Assembly (NCBI RefSeq): GCF_001434255.1
Contig: NZ_AZEY01000105.1
Span: 79,289 to 143,288, forward strand
DNA from: Lentilactobacillus diolivorans DSM 14421
GTDB lineage: Bacteria; Bacillota; Bacilli; Lactobacillales; Lactobacillaceae
Reading direction: 5' to 3'
Length of the DNA stretch: 64,000 nt
Below are positions 1 through 7,840 of this stretch, piece by piece (the first letter of the stretch is position 1; each line of letters starts with the position of its first letter). The notes under the pieces are model-generated. The model saw only the letters and a program-made list of their open reading frames with translations, did no database searches and had not been told where the DNA came from. The position numbers were made by a program, and so were the translations under genes.

Positions 1-85
1 AGCCTAAATACTTCAAAAGAAACCGTGAGATGTTAAAACTCTCATTCCAAAGATTTGAACAATTCAGATCACAAGAATTCAAAAA

Positions 86-124
86 AATGATGCCCGCTCT
101 TAAAATGAGAAGGCATCATTTTTG
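86..124. terminator. Bidirectional hairpin terminator
   Basis: AATGATGCC (86-94) pairs with GGCATCATT (112-120). An A-run lies to the left and a T-run to the right, so it can terminate transcription on both strands: the gene left of the window and the minus-strand regulator that ends at 152. Positions 1-85 hold no gene I can support. Confidence 0.75.
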
Positions 125-151
125 GATTAAAAATTGGATAAGATGATTGAA

Positions 152-1573
152 TCATTTATGGTTAAACTGCTGGTGTAACTGTTTTAAGGCTGCTTCAAGT
201 TTTATTATCAGTTGGTCATATTGAGGATCCTTTAACGCGACAAAGCTAATTCGGAGACCGTTGTTTGGACTTCCAAAATAGTAGGCGGGTAAAATTAATA
301 GGCCGTGCTCACGAAAAAGTTGGTAATCGTGAGGTTGTAATGGCGGCAGATTTAGTAGATTTACCCATAGGAAAAAGCCGGTTTGCGTGGGTGTCACGCT
401 CAGCCATTTACGTTGAATCAGTGGTTGAAATTTCTGTAGCAAGTGATGTCTTTTGATTGATAATGCCTTGATGAGGTGTCGTTGCTGGGTTAGTAAGGCT
501 GGACTGTGTAAAAACTCCTCGGCAACTAATTGTTGGGCTAATCCAATTCGCTCACCAAGCTTATCGCGTAAGATCCCCAGTTGCGTCATGACATGTGCAG
601 GGCCGAGCAGCCAGCCAATCCGAGCTTGAGTGCCCATTAGCAAACTGAGGGTGCTGGCGTAGATGACATTATTGGGGTCCAAACTAAACAGCGTTGGCAA
701 CGTTGACTGGATGAGTGGCTGAAATGGGTCTCCTTCAACGATTGGCAACGACAATTCACGGCAAACGTTGACTAATTCTTGGCGATCGACTAGGGTCATG
801 GTCGTTCCGGTTGGATTTTGGAGATTAGGCATAACGAAGAGCAATTTAATTTGATGTTGGCGCTTTAATTTTTTTAGTTGAGTTAGACTCAAGCGACCAG
901 CTTGGGTGATTGGCACATGATAAATTCGGATTCCAAGCAACTGAAAAATTTTCAGTTGATGTAACGAAGAAGGCGATTCAATTGCCACGGAATCTCCGGG
1001 GGCTAGTAAGCCCTCAACTAAGAGCGTGAAAGCTTGTTGAATTCCTGAAGTAATCAGAACCTGAGGATCATCAATTTGAGATTGTAATTCCTTTGAAATC
1101 ATCGTCCTTAGAATTCGGTGCCGAAGTTTGGATAGTCCCAAAACAGCATCTTGCGACCCCTCTTTGGGTAGGTAGTGGGGGAACTTCACTGATGGCAATG
1201 TTGGCCAAAGCTGAGTTGGTAGAATATTGGTTGCTAAATCTAACAGTTCTTTTTGTTGGGTAGTTTCATTTAGGGTGTCGAACGCATTGGAATGGGTGCG
1301 CAGATATGCCAACCAGTTGGCTTGTTGTGGGGTGTTTTGCTGTTGGATTCGGGTTCCCTGCCCGACAACTCGAGAAACAATGTTACTGGCAGCCAACTCA
1401 CTATAAGCGCGATTAACAGTTGACCGGTCAATCCCCAGCATGGTAGCAAGTTGACGCTCAGAGGGGAGCTTTTCGCCCGGTAATAGCTCGCCGTTTTGAA
1501 TGGCAGTTTGGATTCGATCAATCAATTGTTGGTAGCAAAAAGTATGCGCGGAACGGTCAAGGTACCAGTCCAT
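152..1573 (-). CDS. MocR-family GntR/aminotransferase-like regulator with degenerate PLP site
   Basis: The 473-residue protein has an N-terminal GntR winged helix (about residues 10-77, ending in the VVGQGTRI wing) followed by a fold-type-I aminotransferase domain, the layout of GabR/PdxR (MocR) regulators. The motif PNLQNPTG is present. The PLP lysine is not: the usual SFSK motif reads STLSLL, with Leu311 where lysine is expected. The EDDY motif reads EGDP (about 280-283), removing the Asp and Tyr that hold the cofactor ring. It therefore probably senses a ligand without forming a Schiff base, or is ligand-independent. Its RBS (AGGGAG) lies in the end of the S-component gene 3 nt upstream, so the two form an operon. 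Family call is firm; the effector is unknown, and a vitamin B6-type ligand is only suggested by the neighbour. Confidence 0.85.
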   Translation of the reverse strand: MDWYLDRSAHTFCYQQLIDRIQTAIQNGELLPGEKLPSERQLATMLGIDRSTVNRAYSELAASNIVSRVVGQGTRIQQQNTPQQANWLAYLRTHSNAFDTLNETTQQKELLDLATNILPTQLWPTLPSVKFPHYLPKEGSQDAVLGLSKLRHRILRTMISKELQSQIDDPQVLITSGIQQAFTLLVEGLLAPGDSVAIESPSSLHQLKIFQLLGIRIYHVPITQAGRLSLTQLKKLKRQHQIKLLFVMPNLQNPTGTTMTLVDRQELVNVCRELSLPIVEGDPFQPLIQSTLPTLFSLDPNNVIYASTLSLLMGTQARIGWLLGPAHVMTQLGILRDKLGERIGLAQQLVAEEFLHSPALLTQQRHLIKALSIKRHHLLQKFQPLIQRKWLSVTPTQTGFFLWVNLLNLPPLQPHDYQLFREHGLLILPAYYFGSPNNGLRISFVALKDPQYDQLIIKLEAALKQLHQQFNHK

Positions 1574-1576
1574 AAT

Positions 1577-2194
1577 TTAATCTCCCTGTAAAAGATGTTT
1601 AAAGTGGCTTGATCGTAATAGTGGGGTAACGATAATTGGTGTCACAATAAAGGAAAAAATACCTTCAAAAATCCCGTTATTAGTGCCAATCCCGACTAAA
1701 ATCCAGAGCCATTGGCCGCCGGAAATACTTCCCATTGTTGCGTGAAACCCAATGAAAAAAATGGCACTTAATCCCAGCACCAGAATGGTATTGGTCACTG
1801 ATGCGGTTAATCCGGCCAAGCTTGCAGCAAGAACTTGACCTTTTCGTTTTCTGATCATATTATAAACGATTCCGGCAAATAATCCGACCAGCATTCTTGG
1901 CAGAATCGCAATGAATGGGTTATGAAACATAAGAACCGCTAGAGGACTGGCCGGTGATGTCCATGATCGAATAAATGAAAGTAATCCCCAAGCAAACCCA
2001 GTTAGCACGCCAGCACGGCTGCCCAGCAAAATTGCGGAAATTGCCACCGTTAATTGAATTAGCGTGATGCTAACAACGCCAACTGTGATGTAACCCCAGA
2101 AAGGCACAATTGATTGGACGATAATAATTGCGATAAACAAGGAGAGTAAAACCAGCCGCTGAGGTGTTAAACGATGAGATGATGTCATATGCAT
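1577..2194 (-). CDS. ECF transporter S component (substrate-binding membrane subunit)
   Basis: This 205-residue protein has about six hydrophobic segments and the small-residue-rich helices typical of ECF S components (for example TVAISAILLGSRAGVLTGFAWG). Such subunits bind one vitamin or precursor and share an EcfT-EcfA-EcfA' energy module. None is encoded next to it, so it probably uses a housekeeping module elsewhere. It is first in an operon with a MocR-type regulator. Because MocR regulators often control vitamin B6 or amine metabolism, a pyridoxine-type substrate is possible, but pantothenate-type S components look similar. The start has a good RBS (GAAGGGA) 5 nt upstream of ATG; the ATG two codons later is an alternative. 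Confidence 0.75.
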   Translation of the reverse strand: MHMTSSHRLTPQRLVLLSLFIAIIIVQSIVPFWGYITVGVVSITLIQLTVAISAILLGSRAGVLTGFAWGLLSFIRSWTSPASPLAVLMFHNPFIAILPRMLVGLFAGIVYNMIRKRKGQVLAASLAGLTASVTNTILVLGLSAIFFIGFHATMGSISGGQWLWILVGIGTNNGIFEGIFSFIVTPIIVTPLLRSSHFKHLLQGD

Positions 2195-2232
2195 TGATTC
2201 CCTTCATGATTAAATTAATATTGAATAAATTC

Positions 2233-2297
2233 AGTATAAAAATAAAGGGCATTGATAAGAACCACCAATTGGTTGGAAAAAAGTCCAACCAATTGGT
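2233..2297 (-). promoter_or_regulatory. Promoter with tandem palindromic operator for the S-component/MocR operon
   Basis: On the minus strand TATACT (2238-2233) lies 17 nt from a weak -35, TTCTTA (2261-2256). Immediately upstream is a perfect 14-bp inverted repeat, ACCAATTGGTTGGA (2264-2277) and its complement (2284-2297). Each arm contains the palindrome ACCAATTGGT, so the site is also two copies of a 10-bp palindrome 24 bp apart. A position just upstream of a weak -35 suits an activator such as the MocR protein of this operon. That the MocR protein binds here is inference. Confidence 0.6.
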
Positions 2298-2423
2298 AAA
2301 GCATTATTGATATCCAACAGAGCGATTAATCCGGTAATGATCTTCACCGCGTAAAAAAAGGGAAAACTAAGCAAAATAAACCTGCTATGGTTTTCCTTTT
2401 TAAAAGAAACAAACGATAATTCT

Positions 2424-3554
2424 TTACAATGAATCAATTAATTCCTTAACTTGATTAAACTGCTCTGTTTCTAATTCGATTGCACTTAAATCGGTATGTA
2501 ACGCCATACATGCGCGAGCTTCCAGATCAATAAATCTTGTTCCTTTGTAGCTGAGAATTGGTTGCCGATCATTTTTATTAGGCAAATTATCGATGCAGAG
2601 TTTTAAAGCCTGCTTTAATTTATTGAAATAAATTCGATCATCACTAAACCGTTCTTGATAAGCAACTTGGCGAATATCGTTAAGTAGATATTCAATCGTG
2701 GCTGATGCCCCATCACTCATAGCCAATGTGTTCCCAGCCGCCAGCGCATGTCTGATGGTTCTTTGATGAAGACCGGAGATCATCAATAATTTTTGATCGC
2801 GAATATTTTGCTCAGTAACGGTTGGATTAATTTGAGCATCTTGGAGAATTTCCTGCGATCCTCTTGTCGATAAATTAGCGACAAAATCGGCGTATTGTAA
2901 ACCAATGAGATCTCGGCTCTTGCAGGAAGAGACTTTAAGTTCTTTAACGTGGCAACCGATTAATGGTAAGTATGTTGCCAAAATTTTTTGACAATCTGTT
3001 AAATTATCTGCGAAAAATTCACTTCGAGTGTCAATCACAATTTCTAAGTCGTTGATTCTTTCGATGCTAATGGTTTCGAGTGTTTCCATGACTGCCAGAA
3101 TGTAAGGGCATAAATATTGTAGTCCGGCAACCTCGTTATATTTTGTTAATGTTTTGGTATAAAAAGTTTGTAACTCATCGCTCTTGGTAGTGGATAGTAA
3201 GTCGCCTAACATGGCAATATCTTTGCCGGCAGCTTTGACCTCGTCGCCTTTTCGCCAACCTAACGGATAAACGATTTTTTTAAAATTATGAAACGCATGA
3301 CTGGTGATAGCGAAAACACAGGAGATGTTCATCTCTGTAGCATGGTCCATGTTGCCAACATACGTCTCATCCAGAAACAATTTGGCTTGATCGATATTTT
3401 TATGTAGAAAGTCAACAACTTTATTTTCCGTTTGTTGGGAAATATGGTTGCCGGCAAGAATACGGTTCAGAGTGGTTGACGAGATACCAATTTTCTGCGC
3501 TAATGAAGCATGGCTGGTATCGGTTAAGTGTTGCAATTGTTTAATGTAGTCCAC
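2424..3554 (-). CDS. XRE-type HTH protein fused to a DUF3800 domain
   Basis: The 376-residue protein has a Cro/CI-type helix-turn-helix at about residues 15-40 (SLAQKIGISSTTLNRILAG). It is followed by a domain that reads as DUF3800, a family with a predicted RNase H-like fold: LDETY (Asp62, Glu63) for the usual IDES motif, GDEVK near 104-107, IDTRSE (Asp175), and LQYADFVAN (Gln220, Asp223) for the usual QLADLIA. DUF3800 proteins have no settled function and often sit in phage or accessory regions; fusion to an HTH suggests a DNA-linked role. It is a lone gene, about 230 bp upstream of the S-component start and on the same strand. The DUF3800 assignment rests on motif order only. Confidence 0.6.
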   Translation of the reverse strand: MDYIKQLQHLTDTSHASLAQKIGISSTTLNRILAGNHISQQTENKVVDFLHKNIDQAKLFLDETYVGNMDHATEMNISCVFAITSHAFHNFKKIVYPLGWRKGDEVKAAGKDIAMLGDLLSTTKSDELQTFYTKTLTKYNEVAGLQYLCPYILAVMETLETISIERINDLEIVIDTRSEFFADNLTDCQKILATYLPLIGCHVKELKVSSCKSRDLIGLQYADFVANLSTRGSQEILQDAQINPTVTEQNIRDQKLLMISGLHQRTIRHALAAGNTLAMSDGASATIEYLLNDIRQVAYQERFSDDRIYFNKLKQALKLCIDNLPNKNDRQPILSYKGTRFIDLEARACMALHTDLSAIELETEQFNQVKELIDSL

Positions 3555-3754
3555 AGTTGATTCCCCTTATCAAAACATAGTGTGTTAATTTTAATTGAAA
3601 AGAGGCATTACGACAACCGTCATCTATTGAAAAAAGTAAATGAATGATACCTAAACAATGAAGCTGCTTGTAGTAGTTAAGGTATGAATATCCATTAAGT
3701 TTGTTTCTGAGTTCGAACAACGTTGCTATTTATACCATTGACCGATTCTCTAAA

Positions 3755-5362
3755 CTAATTATCACTTAAGTCAGGGTCGGTTAGCGTCATGAGTGGTTTG
3801 TTTAGATCGAGTTTAAATTTCAATAGAATGAGTGCATTTAACAGGATGATAACGCCAACCATAATGATCATATCCGTTTGAATTGGTTGATTGGTCGAAA
3901 TTGTTGACCGCAATGCGTCAATCAAATAGGTCATTGGCAGCCAAGGGTTCATGTCCTTTGCCAATGAATTTAATAGCTGTGTTGGGTAGAGTCCACCGGA
4001 TGATGAGAGCTGCAATACTAAAATAATTGAAACCAGCCAAGTGCCAAATCCCCCGAGCCAGATTCTTAGGAAAAAGATCAGTGATAAAAATAGGATTGAG
4101 CCAACTAACAGTAATGCAAAGAGTTGGGGATGCGAAACCGTTGTCAGCTTATTGGCATCTGTCAAAGTAACATACAGTAAAATTGATTCAATAACCGCGA
4201 CACCACCAATAATTGAAGCTTTACTTGCCCACCAGTTAATTGCGTGCTGCGGCTTTTTTCTCGGTAAATAACCATCATACATGGTTCCTAATGCGATTGC
4301 CCCAACGTAGATGCCAATGGCGATGGCAAATGGTGCCATTCCAGTTCCGTTGTTAGGGACTTTGGCAATGTCATTGGTAGATCCTTTGACGGGATTCGCA
4401 ATTATCCTGGCATTCTGGGTGGCGGTATGAATGGTTTTAAGGCGATTTGAGCCGGTTGACAACGCGTGACTGATTAATTGGTTGTTGGCAATAAGGTGAT
4501 TGGTACCAGTCCTGAGAGCTGTTTCCCCAGTCAACATATTGTTGGTGCCGGATTGGAGGCGCCCAACATTTGAAGCCAGCTGATTAAGACCGATCGAAAA
4601 TTGCCTGTTGGCTTTGATTACTGGGGATAAAGTTGTTGCTGAAGCAGGAGTCAGCTGCTGTTTTAAACCGGTGATTATTTGCTGATTGCCAACCGCTAAC
4701 CGGGTTGTGCCGGATTTGAATTTGGTTAAACCTTTAGCTAGAGCGATTGTACCGGAACTGGTACTTGTCAAGCCGGTATGCAGTCTTCGTGCACCCCTGG
4801 CTAATTTTTCGTTTCCATTAGCTGCTTGTTGCATCCCCTGAGTGGCACCTTTTAGCGCCTTGAGGGTGATTGTCGCGTAGAGAGTCGTGACCTGAGCGGC
4901 AACTTTTTGTTTAATCGCGGTAATCGCACCTCTGGTCATTTTTGAAACAATAAAATTTTCTCCCGAATTAATTTTGAACTTTAAATGTAGGTGGCGAGGT
5001 GAACCACTTAGTAGCGTTGTCGCGTCATGAGAAAAGTTTTTTGGAATTGTGAGGATCATAAAATATTTTCCATGAGTCAGGTTTTTATCGGCGGTTGATT
5101 GAGCAACTTGATGATAGTCTAGTGAATCTGATTTCTTGAGGTTCTTAACGAGGTGATGACCGATATCAATCTTGTTCCCCCGATAAGTGACTTGTCGATC
5201 ATGATTGACAATTGCAACTGGGATATGAGCCATCTCACCATATGTATTCCACATTGACGACAGGTATAAGTAACAATAAATTGCTGGAATTAGAGCAATT
5301 GCAATTAAAACGACGATCATCATTTTCCTGCTGGTTAGGTATTTCCATTCTTCTTTAATCAT
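3755..5362 (-). CDS. YhgE/Pip-family membrane protein
   Basis: This 535-residue protein has an N-terminal membrane helix (about 12-35) after MIKEEWKYLTSRKM, then VAIVNHD, the hallmark opening of the YhgE/Pip family (phage infection protein, ABC-2-like). The extracellular stretch (about 175-300) is rich in LxxG repeats, as in the family, and five C-terminal membrane helices follow (about 340-520). Homologues include the Lactococcus phage infection protein Pip and putative exporters. Many family members are longer, with a larger extracellular part, so this is a compact version. A TetR regulator gene lies about 300 bp upstream on the same strand and a palindromic operator overlaps the leader. 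RBS AAGGAG precedes the ATG. Confidence 0.85.
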   Translation of the reverse strand: MIKEEWKYLTSRKMMIVVLIAIALIPAIYCYLYLSSMWNTYGEMAHIPVAIVNHDRQVTYRGNKIDIGHHLVKNLKKSDSLDYHQVAQSTADKNLTHGKYFMILTIPKNFSHDATTLLSGSPRHLHLKFKINSGENFIVSKMTRGAITAIKQKVAAQVTTLYATITLKALKGATQGMQQAANGNEKLARGARRLHTGLTSTSSGTIALAKGLTKFKSGTTRLAVGNQQIITGLKQQLTPASATTLSPVIKANRQFSIGLNQLASNVGRLQSGTNNMLTGETALRTGTNHLIANNQLISHALSTGSNRLKTIHTATQNARIIANPVKGSTNDIAKVPNNGTGMAPFAIAIGIYVGAIALGTMYDGYLPRKKPQHAINWWASKASIIGGVAVIESILLYVTLTDANKLTTVSHPQLFALLLVGSILFLSLIFFLRIWLGGFGTWLVSIILVLQLSSSGGLYPTQLLNSLAKDMNPWLPMTYLIDALRSTISTNQPIQTDMIIMVGVIILLNALILLKFKLDLNKPLMTLTDPDLSDN

Positions 5363-5374
5363 TTTTATCGCTCC

Positions 5375-5401
5375 TTCAAATAAACATTATGTTCATTTGA
5401 A
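5375..5401 (-). promoter_or_regulatory. Palindromic operator, probable TetR site
   Basis: TTCAAATAAAC (5375-5385) and GTTCATTTGAA (5391-5401) form 11-bp arms with one mismatch around ATTAT. The site touches the RBS of the YhgE-like gene, as expected for repression by the neighbouring TetR protein. A shorter related palindrome containing AAATGAACATTT lies at about 5551-5562. Confidence 0.55.
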
Positions 5402-5662
5402 AAGACTAACCTTTTTTAGTCGCGATTCAATATGCAAAAAATGTCAAAGTGTCTATTTGCTCAAACCAAATGGGTTATATCGTTAGGACAGTAAAAGAGA
5501 TGGTGGCAAGTCTAATGTTGCCCCACCTCTTAGTTATGGCTCGGGGGATTTAAATGAACATTTGGAGCCTAACTGCATATTGTCAAACAGGGATTAAGAT
5601 ATCAAACTATTGGGTATGAACAGGTCGTTAATTTGATTGGTCAATCCATTATCAGCGGCTGT
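5402..5662. other. Intergenic region with imperfect hairpin
   Basis: No gene is supported here. An imperfect hairpin (AAGAGATGGTGG at 5495-5506 against CCACCTCTT at 5523-5531) resembles the dispersed intergenic hairpins seen elsewhere in the window. It has no strong T-run. Confidence 0.4.
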
Positions 5663-6256
5663 TTACTTTGATAAGATCCTCGAAAGGTCGATGGGCGATA
5701 ATTGTCGACTGCGTAAGAAAATGTTAAAAACGACTTCGGGATTTTCGGGGGTGGTTTTATTTAACCAAAAGACGATAATCACCAGAATATTTTGAACGAT
5801 AATTTCGCGCGCATAGTCTTCCGGGATTGGTAGTTGATCGGCAGATTTTTCAGAAGGACCAGTTAATTGAATTTCGTTGAAGATCAGTGCTTTAACTCGT
5901 TTGACAATATCTGATTCAGGGTTCTGAAGTAAAACATTGGTTAGTTCACGGTTCTTAGATAGATAGTTAAAGAGCTGATAGAAAGCATTCTGATTGGTTC
6001 GTAACGGATTATCTGATGATAATGGTTTGGGAAAGCGTTGGAAAATGGTTGTGATTCCTGCCAGTAGTGCGCTTTCGTAATGAGCAAGAAGGTCAAATTT
6101 ATCGGCATAGTGAAGGTAAAATGTGCCACGGCTGATATGGGCCTCGGTAATAATTGCATTAACGGTGAGTTTACTAAAGCTCTTTTGGGAAACAATTTTT
6201 ATAAACGCCTTTTGAATAAGTTGTTCAGTTTTAACGACCTTTAAATTAGGTTTCAC
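5663..6256 (-). CDS. TetR/AcrR-family transcriptional regulator
   Basis: The N-terminal domain is a clear TetR DNA-binding domain: QLIQKAFIKIVSQKSFSKLTVNAIITEAHISRGTFYLHYADKF contains the helix-turn-helix and the GTFYxHYxDK motif. The C-terminal part is the ligand/dimer domain of the DhaS-like group. The GTG start at 6256 (197 residues) is chosen because the longest open frame (to 6337) would overlap the divergent cation transporter gene; the RBS is weak either way. It lies upstream of, and on the same strand as, the YhgE-like gene whose leader carries a palindrome, so it probably represses that gene. The divergent transporter is a second possible target. Confidence 0.85.
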   Translation of the reverse strand: MKPNLKVVKTEQLIQKAFIKIVSQKSFSKLTVNAIITEAHISRGTFYLHYADKFDLLAHYESALLAGITTIFQRFPKPLSSDNPLRTNQNAFYQLFNYLSKNRELTNVLLQNPESDIVKRVKALIFNEIQLTGPSEKSADQLPIPEDYAREIIVQNILVIIVFWLNKTTPENPEVVFNIFLRSRQLSPIDLSRILSK

Positions 6257-6304
6257 TAGCGTAACTTTCTTTCTAATATAGCATTTCGAGGATGGCGATA
6301 AGAC

Positions 6305-7327
6305 ATGCATCCAATTAATAAACAGGTTGTCGGGCAAGATCGGATTGAAACCTCAGTGTCTCTTGAAAAACGCAGTGTGCAAAAAATTCAACGGGCACGG
6401 AAGTTACTCTATCTGAATCTTGTTATTTATACTATCATTTCAATAATGGAAATAAAAGTCGGTCAACAAACCCATTCAGTTGCGTTGCTTTCGGATGGGG
6501 AAAATAACTTTACCGGGATTATTTCAGCATTATTGCTGATTGTCGGATTAGGATTTTCAAAAATGCCACGCGATAAATTTCATTTGGAAGGGCATTGGCA
6601 GTATGAAAGTTTGGCCGTATTTTTAGCAGGATTGATGATGGTTTTAGTAGGCGTGGATTGTATTTGGAATGGCTGGTTACATTTAATCATGATCATTCAT
6701 GGTCATGGACAGCCAGTTAGTCGAAATGCTGTTTATTTTGCGCTGCTTTCAGGACTGACAATGTTGGGTGAATATATTGTTAATAAAGTGATTGGTAAAA
6801 AGATGATGAGTAGTTCTCTATTAGCAGCCGCAAAAGATTATCTAAGTGATTCGGCAACTTCGTTTGGCACAATGTTTGCGATTTTTGTGGCGGTCATATT
6901 TAAAATTCGTTGGTTTGACACAGTCTCGGCTCTTTTGCTGGGGTGCTTTATTATTTACAATGGTTCTCAGATCATTAGCACCAGTGCCAGTAAATTATCA
7001 AATGGATTCGATCCGGTCATTCGAGCAAAAATTAGAGCCAATATGATGAGCAATGAACGGATTGCCAAGGTTTGCTTTATTGATAGTCGATATTCTGGTG
7101 ACAATATGATCATTGATGCTCAAATTGAAGTTGCCGGTGAAATGACGGTTACGGAGAGCCATCAATTGTGCAAGGATGTCAAGGAGCACCTGCAGGCAGA
7201 ATTCCCAGTTCTGTATTGCTGTCTTGAAACGATTCCCGGAAAACGGCCGATTTGTAGGTTGGTCAATGGACTTTGGACTTGTTTCGAAATGATTGGGTTT
7301 ATAATGATGATAATTCCAAAAACTTAG
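6305..7327 (+). CDS. Cation diffusion facilitator family transporter
   Basis: The 340-residue protein has six membrane helices and a cytoplasmic C-terminal domain (about 235-320), as in CDF divalent-cation/proton antiporters. The first metal motif reads LLSDGENN (Asp64, Asn68) where FieF has Asp-x3-Asp. The second reads KDYLSDS (Asp178, Asp182) where the family often has His-x3-Asp. This points to a manganese- or iron-type site rather than a typical zinc one, but selectivity cannot be fixed from sequence. A histidine-containing stretch (IHGHGQ, 131-136) lies in a loop. The gene is divergent from the TetR gene, and a small membrane-protein gene follows within 10 nt. Confidence 0.85.
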   Translation: MHPINKQVVGQDRIETSVSLEKRSVQKIQRARKLLYLNLVIYTIISIMEIKVGQQTHSVALLSDGENNFTGIISALLLIVGLGFSKMPRDKFHLEGHWQYESLAVFLAGLMMVLVGVDCIWNGWLHLIMIIHGHGQPVSRNAVYFALLSGLTMLGEYIVNKVIGKKMMSSSLLAAAKDYLSDSATSFGTMFAIFVAVIFKIRWFDTVSALLLGCFIIYNGSQIISTSASKLSNGFDPVIRAKIRANMMSNERIAKVCFIDSRYSGDNMIIDAQIEVAGEMTVTESHQLCKDVKEHLQAEFPVLYCCLETIPGKRPICRLVNGLWTCFEMIGFIMMIIPKT

Positions 7328-7336
7328 GAGATGTCA

Positions 7337-7618
7337 ATGATGGACAAACTTATTCACCCAACGTCTAAAAATATTTATTTGTGGGGACTTGTTGATGCAT
7401 TTTGTCTATTCTCATTTGTGCTTTATGGTGCGTTTTATATTAGTAACTCGATAATGCACGTCATTTTTGGCGTGTATACGCTCATCTTTCTATATAGCTT
7501 ATTTAAATCAGTGAGTGGCCTTATTTTTAATAAATTTTATGATGATGGCGGTATTTTGTCGATTACGTTTATTGAGGTTTGCTTTTTAGTTGGGTTATTG
7601 CTGATTGACTTTCGTTAG
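7337..7618 (+). CDS. Small hypothetical membrane protein
   Basis: The 93-residue protein has three predicted membrane helices (about 15-36, 40-62 and 74-92) and no motif I recognise. The ATG at 7337 is chosen because AGGAG (7326-7330) sits 6 nt before it; an in-frame ATG at 7331 directly abuts the Shine-Dalgarno sequence. It follows the CDF gene within 10 nt and is probably cotranscribed. No function is proposed. Confidence 0.6.
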   Translation: MMDKLIHPTSKNIYLWGLVDAFCLFSFVLYGAFYISNSIMHVIFGVYTLIFLYSLFKSVSGLIFNKFYDDGGILSITFIEVCFLVGLLLIDFR

Positions 7619-7840
7619 CCATTATTTTGTTAAGCGCCTTTTGTCCCGTATTTTGCCCTTCAAAGTTGATATCTTTAAAATAAGCTTTTTCTGGAGATGG
7701 GTTAGAGTCTCTAAAAACACCTCATTATCGAAGACATTTTACTACGTTTGCCTCTTGGCACATGCTAAGATAAAGACAACTTGTGATACCGATTACATCA
7801 CACAATCGGGTTGAAAATTGGCTGAAGGGGGAGTAGTGAA

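Noticed and set aside
3..146. An open frame of 47 codons crossing the left edge on the plus strand
   Set aside because: It runs through the terminator hairpin at 86-124 and has an unusual basic composition; real gene ends rarely include a terminator.
7605..7814. A 69-codon open frame after the small membrane protein
   Set aside because: No RBS and no family likeness; part of it matches the dispersed TTTTGTCCCG phrase, so it is probably intergenic.
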